DNA from: an uncultured Spirochaetales bacterium
GTDB taxonomy: Bacteria > Spirochaetota > Spirochaetia > Sphaerochaetales > Sphaerochaetaceae
Direction: 5' to 3'
Assembly (NCBI GenBank): GCA_934276485.1
Contig: CAKQTE010000081.1
Coordinates: 1-41,248, forward strand
Length of the DNA: 41,248 nt
Position 1 is the first letter of the stretch, and every line of letters begins with the position of its first letter. Below, in pieces: positions 1 to 8,189 of this stretch. Both the position numbers and the translations under genes were made by a program. The notes beneath the pieces were generated by a model, which was not told where the DNA came from, did no database searches, and saw only the letters and a program-made list of their open reading frames with translations.

Positions 1-166
1 GCAGCTCCTTTTTTTCACTCGAGTCGAAAACTCATTAAATCCTATCAACCCTTGGGTTCAAAACATTCGTTCCAGAACTTGTAGAGGCCTTCTGTTAACT
101 GTTTTCAAGTTTCATGCGTAGCTACTAGGACTTTAGGGATTCTGTTTTTCATTTTGCTTCCTTCGA
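1..166. other. Non-coding left edge
   Basis: No supportable gene, tRNA or strong hairpin was seen here. The stretch lies downstream of the minus-strand dprA-like gene and may hold its 3' untranslated region, or the edge of a neighbouring feature cut by the window. Confidence 0.4.
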
Positions 167-1114
167 TCAATCAAATAGATCTTTCTGAGTTGCAGAACTC
201 TCCTTAACACTCTCCATTCTTAGTGTCTCTAGAATGTCGAGTGGACTATTAACTACTATAGCCCAATTTTTGACAAGTTTATCAGGCCAAGAAAGGGATT
301 TGTCATCAAAGATTTTTTTGGGAATGAATACCAATCTATGTTGTTTGAATGCAATACGAGCCTGTATTAAAGAGCCAGACTTTTCACCAGCTTCCATCAC
401 AACATTAGCCATAACCAGCCCACTCATGACACCATTTCGAAGAGGAAAGAACCATCTCTCTGTTTTCAAGACAGGTGAAAACTGTGAGACTACTAGCCCT
501 TTTCTCTCTATCTCTTTTTGAATCTCTTCGTTTTCCTTTGGATAATACTGGCCGATACTGGTTCCTATTACAGCAATCGTCTTGTAATTGTTTTCTAGTG
601 CTGCTATGTGTGCACTTGCATCAATTCCTTTTGCAAGCCCTGAGACAATGACATAGCCATTCTTTCCAAGCATATTTGCAACACGAGCTGTGTTATATTT
701 TCCTTCTTCGCTCGCATTTCTGCTTCCTATTAGAGCAACAGCGCGTGGCTCTAATAAGAGAGACTTATCGCCTCGAAGATACAAAAAGCGAGGAGAATCC
801 TCTGTATTTTTAAGTCTTTCTGGATAGAATTCACTATCTTTTGAGATAACCTCGTCAGAAGGTTCTAAGCGAGCAAAAGCTGATAATGTCTCGTTATATG
901 CTCTCTCTAAATCTTTCTTTTCGAGATTGAATTCATTGCACCAAAATCCGTAGTCAGTGCAAATTGGGCAGGCGATATCGAAAGAAGAAGATATATCATC
1001 AAAACGCCTTGATAGTACTTTATCACTTGTTCGCGTAGCAATCATTATGGCTGAAAAATTAACAGCCTCTCTATATGTCTTCTCATTCAAAACGTCGTTA
1101 ACTAAATGTGGCAT
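167..1114 (-). CDS. dprA: DprA/Smf-family DNA-processing protein
   Basis: The 315-aa protein carries the DprA Rossmann-fold core. Visible motifs are GSR (130-132), SGLAKGID (158-165), and RN followed by MSG (226-232), which form the single-stranded-DNA binding face in this family. DprA proteins load RecA onto incoming ssDNA in transformation, and DprA homologues also occur in defence islands. The N-terminal ~110 residues resemble neither a SAM domain nor the usual DprA start, and there is no C-terminal winged helix, so it is shorter than typical DprA. It stands alone beside three unusual ATPases rather than next to topA. There is no ribosome binding site; a TATAAT box ends 6 nt before the ATG, which suggests a leaderless mRNA. 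The family call is firm, but whether it is the housekeeping DprA is not. Confidence 0.85.
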   Translation of the reverse strand: MPHLVNDVLNEKTYREAVNFSAIMIATRTSDKVLSRRFDDISSSFDIACPICTDYGFWCNEFNLEKKDLERAYNETLSAFARLEPSDEVISKDSEFYPERLKNTEDSPRFLYLRGDKSLLLEPRAVALIGSRNASEEGKYNTARVANMLGKNGYVIVSGLAKGIDASAHIAALENNYKTIAVIGTSIGQYYPKENEEIQKEIERKGLVVSQFSPVLKTERWFFPLRNGVMSGLVMANVVMEAGEKSGSLIQARIAFKQHRLVFIPKKIFDDKSLSWPDKLVKNWAIVVNSPLDILETLRMESVKESSATQKDLFD

Positions 1115-1120
1115 ATATTA

Positions 1121-1150
1121 ATTATAGGCTACAAAGATTTCAAATTACAA
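1121..1150 (-). promoter_or_regulatory. Promoter of the dprA-like gene
   Basis: On the minus strand a TTGTAA -35 (1145-1150), an 18-bp spacer and a perfect TATAAT -10 (1121-1126) precede the ATG at 1114 by 6 nt. The expected transcription start falls on or next to the A of the ATG, so the message would have no leader. No Shine-Dalgarno sequence is visible. Confidence 0.6.
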
Positions 1151-1204
1151 CAAACGATATTTATTTGAACAATAATTCTTTATATTACAAATATATAAAA
1201 AGAA

Positions 1205-2593
1205 TTATTCATCAAGTTCCTTTCTAACTAGATCTTCACCAGTAAGGACCCGATATTCACCGCTAGTGAATTCAAATCCACCAATGGAAACGAAGCCAAT
1301 CTTATCAATCTTTAGATTTGGAATTCTTTTGATCTTCTCTGCTTCACTCTTTGCTAAAGATAATGACATCTTATCTTTCAAGAACTTAACTTCGTATATA
1401 GTATAAGAGTCTCCTTTTTTCAGGGCACAATCGAATTCTCCATTTCTACCGGAGGATCTATCATCATACCAATATGAACCAACAGCCTCTATCTCCGGGT
1501 CTTCATTTCCTGTTCTAACTGCTCGAGAAAAATACTCTTTTACAATGTTCTCAAATCGATGGGATATGAATTCATCTATACGAGCTTCGATTACCTGTGA
1601 GTAGAATACATCAGGACCTGCAAACTGCAATCTACTTTGTTGTCTATAAATATAAGCATAATAGAAACGAACAAGATTATTTGATATCTCGTAGAACTTG
1701 AACTTTTTGTTTCCTTCTTTATTTATGGGATATACAGCCCTAATAACACCTACCTCTTGAAGAGTATCCAATGTTTTTAATAACAACGAAGGATTCAAAT
1801 TGCCAAGCTTGTCTGCAATCTCGGTGAATCGCTTTTTGCCGTTTCCTAATACAGATAAAACTCCTTTAAGGTTATATAGATTGTTGAACTCCAATAGAAG
1901 ATCATTCTCAATATATGATTTAAGATATGCATTCTTTTCAAGAAGCAATGATATCATGTTCTCTTTTAGCGATTTCTTTTCATAAATGACTTCTAACACA
2001 TTAGGACTACCGCCGAAGATAGAGAAAAATTCAACTTTTTCTCTAAGTGCTAAATTCGGAAAGAACTTGAATGCATCATAATAGTCCATATCCTCTAGAT
2101 GCATGATCAGAGAAAACCTATCATATAAAGGATTATCGCCATCCAAAAGTTCAAGCATCATAGAAATAAAAGAGCCCGATATAATTAGCTTAATATTATC
2201 GCCAAGACCAGAATCAATTGCTCTTTGGAATACTGAATCCAAATTGAATTCACTGGTTCCTTTTTTGAAATATTGATACTCATCGATTACAAGAAGAATC
2301 TTCTTGTCCTTATTATTAAGATACTTAATGATTGCATCGATAGAAGAGAAAGAGTATTCCCCACTCTCTCCAAAAGAAGATAGTACTAGCTCTGACAAAG
2401 ACTCAAGATTTATCTTAAATGGAGCAATAATAGAGAGGTAATCAATCACGATTCCATCGAACTTTTCAGCAGCTTTCTGAACCAAGGTAGATTTTCCTAC
2501 TCGTCGTTTTCCATATACCAAAGCTGCTTTTTTACGTGGAGAAGAAAAGAATTCTTCCAGTCTCGCCAACTCATTATGTCTACCAATGAACAT
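1205..2593 (-). CDS. ATPase_2-type P-loop ATPase with DUF234-like nuclease domain
   Basis: The 462-aa protein has a Walker A GKRRVGKST (28-36) and a Walker B ILLVIDEYQ (99-107), followed by a GSFISMM segment that resembles a sensor motif. The middle part (about 240-300) looks like a winged helix. The C-terminus has a PD-(D/E)XK-like pattern with EFD (386-388) and EVK (401-403), as in DUF234. This is the architecture of the archaeal-type ATPase_2/DUF234 family, which is widespread in bacteria and whose function is largely unknown. The ATG has a good ribosome binding site (GGAGGA, 7 nt away) and its own promoter. The EVK motif is intact here, unlike in the two neighbouring ATPases, so nuclease activity is conceivable. 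Confidence 0.8.
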   Translation of the reverse strand: MFIGRHNELARLEEFFSSPRKKAALVYGKRRVGKSTLVQKAAEKFDGIVIDYLSIIAPFKINLESLSELVLSSFGESGEYSFSSIDAIIKYLNNKDKKILLVIDEYQYFKKGTSEFNLDSVFQRAIDSGLGDNIKLIISGSFISMMLELLDGDNPLYDRFSLIMHLEDMDYYDAFKFFPNLALREKVEFFSIFGGSPNVLEVIYEKKSLKENMISLLLEKNAYLKSYIENDLLLEFNNLYNLKGVLSVLGNGKKRFTEIADKLGNLNPSLLLKTLDTLQEVGVIRAVYPINKEGNKKFKFYEISNNLVRFYYAYIYRQQSRLQFAGPDVFYSQVIEARIDEFISHRFENIVKEYFSRAVRTGNEDPEIEAVGSYWYDDRSSGRNGEFDCALKKGDSYTIYEVKFLKDKMSLSLAKSEAEKIKRIPNLKIDKIGFVSIGGFEFTSGEYRVLTGEDLVRKELDE

Positions 2594-2621
2594 ATAGTAT
2601 TCCTCCTATCTATGCAGATAT

Positions 2622-2686
2622 ATTATGGAACCTACGTTCAAACAGTTCAAGTCACTTACTTTTTTATAAGTTATATTTTTGTAAGT
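2622..2686 (-). promoter_or_regulatory. Promoter with inverted repeats upstream of the ATPase_2/DUF234 gene
   Basis: On the minus strand TTGAAC (2645-2650), a 17-bp spacer and CATAAT (2622-2627) form a good sigma-70 promoter. The spacer contains the inverted repeat GAAC-CTAC-GTTC (2628-2639). A second pair, ACTTAC (2654-2659) and GTAAGT (2681-2686), lies just upstream of the -35. These are plausible operator sites; no regulator is identified. Confidence 0.5.
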
Positions 2687-2707
2687 TAGTTTTTCATTAT
2701 AACGATC

Positions 2708-3994
2708 TCAGCCTTTGCATTCAGAAGGCACATTCAGAAGCCATTTCCAGGCAGGAAATACAGTGATTTCTACTCCATCGCATTCCAAGGTTGCTTCTTC
2801 ACTGTTTGTGATAATGATGTTTTGCGCATCTGGCATGAAGTTGTTAAGTTTAACAAAAGCCCTAGTCTCTCGCTCTCTCGTGTCAATGTTATCAAGTACT
2901 TGCATGCATACTTGTATAGCTAACTTTGCAGAAGGAACATAGAAATCTATTTCAACATTATGTTCAAAATAGAACACATTCTTGCGTCCATATCGTCGTA
3001 TTAATTCTACCGCAACAAGGTTTTCCAATTGAGCAGATTTCGAATCCAATAACATTAGTCCAAGCAGACCTGAATCCATGAAATAATATTTAGGAGCTGT
3101 CTCCTTTTCGAGTAGTTTTCCAGCATAATTTGGTAAGGCAAATATTAGATATGAATCAATCATGAATCCCACATAATTGATTACAGTCTGTGTTCCCAAA
3201 GACATACCAGTTCCTTTGATGATATTTGCTAGCCTATTGAAAGATAAAGGTTTTGAAACAGATTCAGCAATCTTTTTTAAAATCAGTTTTAAAGCAAAAT
3301 CATTAGTAACTTTATTTCTAGTGATGATATCGCCAAGATATACAGTTTGATAAATACTACTTAATACGACTCTTTTTTGTTTTATCTCAACAAGCTCAGG
3401 GAAAGCTCCATAAGTTAGATATTCTGCATATTCATTATAAACTTCTGCTTTTGCACTAGTACTGATAGGAGCTAAATAGTTTTCATTCTTTTCCTTTGCA
3501 TGCAGATACTCGGAAAACGAATAAGGATATATATTTTTGATCACAAATCTTCCACCCAGTGTTGAAGCTATCTCTTTACTTAGCATCTTGCTGTTGCTTC
3601 CTGCAATATTGATCCAGTATTTCATATCAGCAATTCGACGAACGAATTTTTCCCAGCCATCTATGTTTTGGATTTCATCTAGAAACAGGTATGGTTTCTT
3701 ATCTTTACCAGACATTTCCAACCCTATCTCCACAATCGAATTCAGATCGTTTGCAGTCATTTCCAAAAGGCGTTCATCTTCGAAATTAACATATAAGATT
3801 TGAGAGAGAGGTACACCACTATCTAATAGCTTATGAATCTGCTGGTACATCATATATGATTTTCCACACCGTCTAATTCCAACAAAGCAATAGTTAATAC
3901 TTTCTTCCAATGAATACTCTCTTGATATCAATGGATTGTTTAAATACATCTCTTTTTGATCAACAATAATCTGCTTTATATAGTCTCGATTCAT
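2708..3994 (-). CDS. AAA_14/DUF4143 ATPase (first copy)
   Basis: The 428-aa protein has Walker A GIRRCGKS (39-46), Walker B PYLFLDEIQ (101-109) and the GSNSKMLS motif that is typical of AAA_14 proteins fused to DUF4143. The C-terminal restriction-nuclease-like fold shows EIDF followed by AIQV, so the usual EVK catalytic triplet is replaced by IQV and the nuclease is probably inactive. It is a distant paralogue of the next gene upstream. The family is common in gut bacteria and has no settled function. The start codon has an AGGAG-type ribosome binding site that overlaps a 17-bp palindrome at 4006-4022, so expression may be controlled there. Confidence 0.82.
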   Translation of the reverse strand: MNRDYIKQIIVDQKEMYLNNPLISREYSLEESINYCFVGIRRCGKSYMMYQQIHKLLDSGVPLSQILYVNFEDERLLEMTANDLNSIVEIGLEMSGKDKKPYLFLDEIQNIDGWEKFVRRIADMKYWINIAGSNSKMLSKEIASTLGGRFVIKNIYPYSFSEYLHAKEKNENYLAPISTSAKAEVYNEYAEYLTYGAFPELVEIKQKRVVLSSIYQTVYLGDIITRNKVTNDFALKLILKKIAESVSKPLSFNRLANIIKGTGMSLGTQTVINYVGFMIDSYLIFALPNYAGKLLEKETAPKYYFMDSGLLGLMLLDSKSAQLENLVAVELIRRYGRKNVFYFEHNVEIDFYVPSAKLAIQVCMQVLDNIDTRERETRAFVKLNNFMPDAQNIIITNSEEATLECDGVEITVFPAWKWLLNVPSECKG

Positions 3995-4005
3995 AGAAGA
4001 ACTCC

Positions 4006-4022
4006 TATCATTAATAATGATA
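4006..4022. promoter_or_regulatory. Perfect 17-bp palindrome at the ribosome binding site
   Basis: TATCATTA-A-TAATGATA has perfect 8-bp arms around one central base. It ends a few bases before the ribosome binding site of the AAA_14/DUF4143 gene. It could be an operator, or a hairpin in the 5' leader that limits translation. No regulator is assigned. Confidence 0.45.
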
Positions 4023-4141
4023 CATTAATATTATTCTGTCTATAGAACAAAATTATATAATTATTGTTTTACTTATAAAACACTTTTGCATATTTTTTAT
4101 TCTATACACAAAACAGTATCGTACTTTCTTATCGTTATAAG

Positions 4142-5431
4142 TCAAATTTCCAGGCTTTTTTCATTCAAAAGAAAATCGAAAATACTCATAACCAGCACTC
4201 CATCCTCATTATAGAGAGGAGCAATTGCATCCTTTGTGATGATAATCTTCTTAAAGCCATCTTGCGTTAGCAGCAAAGACCTCTCCTCCTGTTTCATTTT
4301 TTCCGAATCAGAAAGAGTTAGAGCCGATTGTATGTAGTAGCGTTTATCTGCTTTATTGGCAACAAAATCTATCTCCAAGCGCTGATGTGTCCTGACTTTG
4401 TCCACCATCTTAAAGACTTCTACAACACCAACATCAACGGAGAATCCTCGGTATATTAATTCATTGTAGATAGCGTTCTCCATCAAATGTGTTTCTTCTA
4501 CTTGTCGAAATTCTAATAAGGCATTTCTCAGTCCAAGATCTGAATAATAGTATTTCGAAGGAGTGCTGATATACTTGCGTCCTTTGACATCATATCTTTC
4601 AGCTTTTTGTATTAAAAACGAATCCTGCAAATAGCCTAGATACTCATTAATGTTCTTAACGGATATGTTTTTTGCACCACTACTAGCAAATGTGTTGGAA
4701 ATCTTCAGAGGATTTGTCAAAGAACCAACTGATGATGCTATAACTTTTTGAAGTTCAATAATTCCAGTAGCATCAGATATATCATAACGCTCGCTTATAT
4801 CCTTCAAGTATATTTCCGAATGCAATCGGGTTAAATATTGAGTCTTTTCGTCATCACTATCGAGACTCAAAACATGAGGCAATCCGCCATACAATAAGTA
4901 CTTTTTCCATGCATTTTCTTTTGATTCCTTCTGCGCGGGATAATACTCTGAGAAAGAAAGAGGCGCAATCAAAAGCTCATCTCCCCTACCTCTAAATTCA
5001 GTTAAGACATCTGTAGAAAGCATCTTAGAGTTACTTCCTGTGACATAGACATCTACATTTTGCTTGTGTATAAGGCTATTAAGGATTGCATATAACCTAA
5101 CATAGGTATCTTTGTTTTTTAGTTCTTCGCTTGAAATAACATACTGAACTTCATCCAAGAAGATATAATAATGCTTATTATCATCGGAGGTTTTTTCCTT
5201 CAGGAATTTATATAACTCATCAGGATCCAGATATTTTTTGTTTTCATAGTCATCCAATGCAAGCTTGATGATTTCATCATCCTTCACACCGATAGAACGC
5301 AAATATGAATCATAAAGCTCAAAGAGAAGATATGACTTTCCACAGCGTCTGATTCCTGTAATTACCTTGATCATTCCATTATCTTTTTTCGAAATCAAAC
5401 GATTCAAATAGACATTTCTTTCGATTACCAT
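4142..5431 (-). CDS. AAA_14/DUF4143 ATPase (second copy)
   Basis: The 429-aa protein has Walker A GIRRCGKS (26-33), Walker B FLDEVQ (91-96) and the sensor-like GSNSKMLS segment. The C-terminal half matches DUF4143 with EIDFVANK followed by YYIQSAL; glutamine again replaces the catalytic glutamate of the EVK motif. It is clearly related to the gene at 2708-3994, but divergent in sequence. It has its own strong promoter flanked by two palindromic sites and a GGAGA ribosome binding site. It is convergent with nothing and lies just downstream of the terminator of the phosphodiesterase operon, so it is a separate transcription unit. Function unknown. Confidence 0.82.
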   Translation of the reverse strand: MVIERNVYLNRLISKKDNGMIKVITGIRRCGKSYLLFELYDSYLRSIGVKDDEIIKLALDDYENKKYLDPDELYKFLKEKTSDDNKHYYIFLDEVQYVISSEELKNKDTYVRLYAILNSLIHKQNVDVYVTGSNSKMLSTDVLTEFRGRGDELLIAPLSFSEYYPAQKESKENAWKKYLLYGGLPHVLSLDSDDEKTQYLTRLHSEIYLKDISERYDISDATGIIELQKVIASSVGSLTNPLKISNTFASSGAKNISVKNINEYLGYLQDSFLIQKAERYDVKGRKYISTPSKYYYSDLGLRNALLEFRQVEETHLMENAIYNELIYRGFSVDVGVVEVFKMVDKVRTHQRLEIDFVANKADKRYYIQSALTLSDSEKMKQEERSLLLTQDGFKKIIITKDAIAPLYNEDGVLVMSIFDFLLNEKSLEI

Positions 5432-5453
5432 CTTTTCTTCTCCTGTAAAATTT

Positions 5454-5530
5454 TAGTGCATTACACCAAAATATTATCTTGTCTAAACAAGTACTGTCAA
5501 CTTTTAAATTAATTTTGGTGTATTACACCA
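5454..5530 (-). promoter_or_regulatory. Strong promoter bracketed by two TGGTGTA palindromes
   Basis: On the minus strand a perfect TTGACA (5495-5500), a 16-bp spacer and GATAAT (5473-5478) drive the second AAA_14/DUF4143 gene. A perfect 15-bp palindrome, TGGTGTA-A-TACACCA (5516-5530), lies upstream of the -35. A second, imperfect copy (TGGTGTA-A-TGCACTA, 5454-5468) lies in the initially transcribed region. The centres are 62 bp apart. The layout fits repression by a dimeric regulator bound at both sides; the TGTA/TACA half-sites resemble those of several GntR-type families, but no cognate regulator is in the window. Confidence 0.65.
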
Positions 5531-5550
5531 TTTTTTATTTCATTGGGATA

Positions 5551-5589
5551 TAAAAGAGAGTCGCCCTATCGAATTGACAAGACGACTCT
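5551..5589 (-). terminator. Terminator after the phosphodiesterase operon
   Basis: On the minus strand AGAGTCG (5583-5589) pairs with CGACTCT (5557-5563) and is followed by a short U-rich tail (CTTTTAT). It lies 38 nt after the stop of the third phosphodiesterase and ends the long operon. Confidence 0.6.
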
Positions 5590-5626
5590 GACCGAAATAG
5601 AAATTAATAATAGGAGATAATTCGAT

Positions 5627-6907
5627 CTATTTTATTAAGCCCTCTACAACATGGCCATCTACACCTTCTGGCATTTCTAAGCCAAAGATAGACATGATTG
5701 TCGAAGCTTCATCAACAAGACGAGCTTGCTTAATAACATTACCAACATTTGCATCTGGACCAGAGATGATAAATGGAGGATTAGGCCCCTTCTCTGGAGC
5801 ATAGCCATGGGTAGAAAGAGAGAACTTATAATTACCTGGCTCTGGCTTATTGCACAGATCTCCTGTAAGTCCTTGACCGAAGATCACATGAGTCTGAGCT
5901 TCAAGAACAAAATCAAATGGTCCATCCAAGTGATAGATTTCCTTGACTTCAAACTTATTCATCACCCTTTCAATATACTCAGGATATTTCTCTCTTAGAT
6001 CCATCAAGACCTTCTTTGCCTCAGATAAATCTATTCCCTTTGTATAAACCTGACCTGAGAAAGAAGTGCTATGGACAAAAATTCTCCAATCCTTAACCTT
6101 TCCATTCTCATCTAGGTCGATATAGCCTTGGTCTGCAAGGAGTTTATTGATATGGAATACAGTATCGACATTGATCTGTCCATGGTCTCCGAGGATCACG
6201 AAGTCTGTCTCTTGAGAAATACCTGCATCCAGAACCGCCTTTCTAACCTCTCCTATACGCTCATCGATAAAGTCGATAGCGTGTAGGTTGTTCTTTGTCT
6301 CATATCCACAGCGATGGCGCTGATGGTCTAGGTATGAGAAATGGATGAACAACAAGTTTGGTTTGAACTCCTTTATGATATCACATGCACACTTGGACGC
6401 AAAAAGATCAAACTCAGGAGTCTTTAACCAATTTAGCATATGCTTATTCTCTTCAAAGATATGCTCAACAGCAGGAGAGTCTACTGACTTAAAGACCTTA
6501 GATGGATCTTCGTCCATTTTAGGTGTCCATATCTCTGCGATCAAATAATCTGCCTTGGATCCTCCCTGAACAGGGAATACAACAGAACCTGTTGTTAATC
6601 CTGCTTCGTGTGCAACATCAATCATCGTTGGCCTCTTGATGTCCTTAGCATACCAGAACCACTTTACATATGATGAATTCAAATCAAAGATATCATTGTG
6701 GTATATACCATGCTTATCTGGATAGCAACCTGTCATGATGGATGTATGACATGGGTATGTATATGTTGGATAGATGCAATGCATCTCATCTACTCTTGCA
6801 CTATTGGCAAGAATAGCCTTCATATTAGGTCTTTTTTCAAACTCTGCAATGTCTGATGTGATCATTGCATCTACTGAAATTACAATTACATGTTTGTCTT
6901 TGTTCAT
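5627..6907 (-). CDS. Phosphodiesterase/nucleotide pyrophosphatase-family enzyme, copy 3
   Basis: The 426-aa protein belongs to the alkaline-phosphatase superfamily branch of type I phosphodiesterases and NPPs (PF01663 type). Metal and nucleophile residues are visible: D13 in ISVDAM, nucleophile T50 in YTYPCH, D194 and H198 in LDHQRH, D241-H242 in GDHGQ, and H367 in STHGY. There is no signal peptide, so it should act in the cytoplasm, unlike many NPPs. It begins 4 nt after the stop of copy 2 and ends the operon before a terminator. It is one of three tandem paralogues that probably differ in substrate. The actual phosphodiester or phosphonate substrate cannot be read from the sequence. Confidence 0.85.
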   Translation of the reverse strand: MNKDKHVIVISVDAMITSDIAEFEKRPNMKAILANSARVDEMHCIYPTYTYPCHTSIMTGCYPDKHGIYHNDIFDLNSSYVKWFWYAKDIKRPTMIDVAHEAGLTTGSVVFPVQGGSKADYLIAEIWTPKMDEDPSKVFKSVDSPAVEHIFEENKHMLNWLKTPEFDLFASKCACDIIKEFKPNLLFIHFSYLDHQRHRCGYETKNNLHAIDFIDERIGEVRKAVLDAGISQETDFVILGDHGQINVDTVFHINKLLADQGYIDLDENGKVKDWRIFVHSTSFSGQVYTKGIDLSEAKKVLMDLREKYPEYIERVMNKFEVKEIYHLDGPFDFVLEAQTHVIFGQGLTGDLCNKPEPGNYKFSLSTHGYAPEKGPNPPFIISGPDANVGNVIKQARLVDEASTIMSIFGLEMPEGVDGHVVEGLIK

Positions 6908-6911
6908 TTTA

Positions 6912-8180
6912 TTAACCCTTTATCAAAGAAGATAAGCACTTGCCATCGGCAGTTGGCATCTCTATACCTAGAATACCAAGAATAGTAGGAGCAGCATCAA
7001 CTAGACGAGCTTCTGCAATTATATTTCCTTCATTTGCATGCGCGCCTGTAACAACAAAAGGTGGCTTTGGACCTCGCTCTGGGCTGTGGCCATGTGTAGC
7101 TTTTGATGTCTTGTAATCATCTTCCACAACAGGAAGCACAACATCGCCCACAACATTTCGTCCAAATGCTACTCCTTCAGGTCCTTCGAGCATGAAATCA
7201 AATGGCCCTGTGATGTGGTATGTTACATCACACTCAAAGCTATTGAGTATTCTATCAAGATACCCAGGATATTCAGCAGCAATTGATTTCAGAACTTCCT
7301 TGGCTTCTGTCAAAGGAATGTCCTTTGTATAGACCTGGGCTGTGAACGCAGATGAGTGAGCAAAGATTCTCCATGTGTTGACCTTACCATTATCATCAAG
7401 TGTTATATAGCCTCTTTTGACAAGTTCGATATTTGGATTGAAGACAGCCTTTGTATTGATCTGTCCATGATCTGCCATAAGAACAAATGTAGTCTCGTCG
7501 ATAAGTCCTGATTCTTTCACTGTGTTATATATAACAGATAGCTTTCTTCCGATTTCTCTCAAAGCATCGATATGAAGCTCTGTTTGGCAGCCCTTTTGAT
7601 GCCTGTCGTGATCGATGGAAGCATAGTATGTGCATATCAAATCAGGCTGGAATTCCTTTATGATATCGACAGTGCACCTCAACGAGAACTCGTCTAGCTT
7701 TCCCATCTCATGGCCTTCGATCAAGTGCTTGTGTCTGTTATAGATTTCCTTGACAGATGGAGAGTTTACTTTATCTTCATCCTCATCCTCCGGTGTCCAT
7801 ATCTTTGATATCAGCCAATCAACATCAGGATTTGAGGAAGTTGAAGGCCATGCAACACTAGCTGTTGTCAATCCATGTTGCTTTGCATAGCTAAAAATCG
7901 AAGGAACCTTTGTGTATCTAGAATACCAATACCAATCAGGATATGCCTCCATTGGATCAAACTTCTCATTGTGAAAGATTCCATGCTTTCCTGGATAGCA
8001 TCCTGTCAACATAGTTACATGGCAAGGATATGTCAAAGCAGGAAATACACATAGCATCTCATTGACTTGGGAAGCATGCTGAAAAAACTCCTTGCATTCA
8101 TCCATGCTCTTCAGAACAGCAAGGTCGCTTGTAATCATTGCATCAACGGATATCACAACAACTTTGTTTTTCACCTTCAT
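6912..8180 (-). CDS. Phosphodiesterase/nucleotide pyrophosphatase-family enzyme, copy 2
   Basis: The 422-aa paralogue of the flanking genes keeps every catalytic position: D13 (ISVDAM), nucleophile T50 (LTYPCH), D190 and H194 (IDHDRH), D237-H238 (ADHGQ) and H363 (ATHGH). A cysteine follows the proline in the nucleophile motif in all three copies, where characterised NPPs usually have asparagine. No export signal is present. It starts 9 nt after the stop of copy 1 and has a ribosome binding site of the AGGAGA type, so the three enzymes are translated from one message. The charged insert EDEDEDK near 131-137 is specific to this copy. Confidence 0.85.
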   Translation of the reverse strand: MKVKNKVVVISVDAMITSDLAVLKSMDECKEFFQHASQVNEMLCVFPALTYPCHVTMLTGCYPGKHGIFHNEKFDPMEAYPDWYWYSRYTKVPSIFSYAKQHGLTTASVAWPSTSSNPDVDWLISKIWTPEDEDEDKVNSPSVKEIYNRHKHLIEGHEMGKLDEFSLRCTVDIIKEFQPDLICTYYASIDHDRHQKGCQTELHIDALREIGRKLSVIYNTVKESGLIDETTFVLMADHGQINTKAVFNPNIELVKRGYITLDDNGKVNTWRIFAHSSAFTAQVYTKDIPLTEAKEVLKSIAAEYPGYLDRILNSFECDVTYHITGPFDFMLEGPEGVAFGRNVVGDVVLPVVEDDYKTSKATHGHSPERGPKPPFVVTGAHANEGNIIAEARLVDAAPTILGILGIEMPTADGKCLSSLIKG

Positions 8181-8189
8181 ATTCTCCTT

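Noticed and set aside
1..166. A tRNA-like GGGTTCAAA segment near 53-61
   Set aside because: No cloverleaf arms could be found around it.
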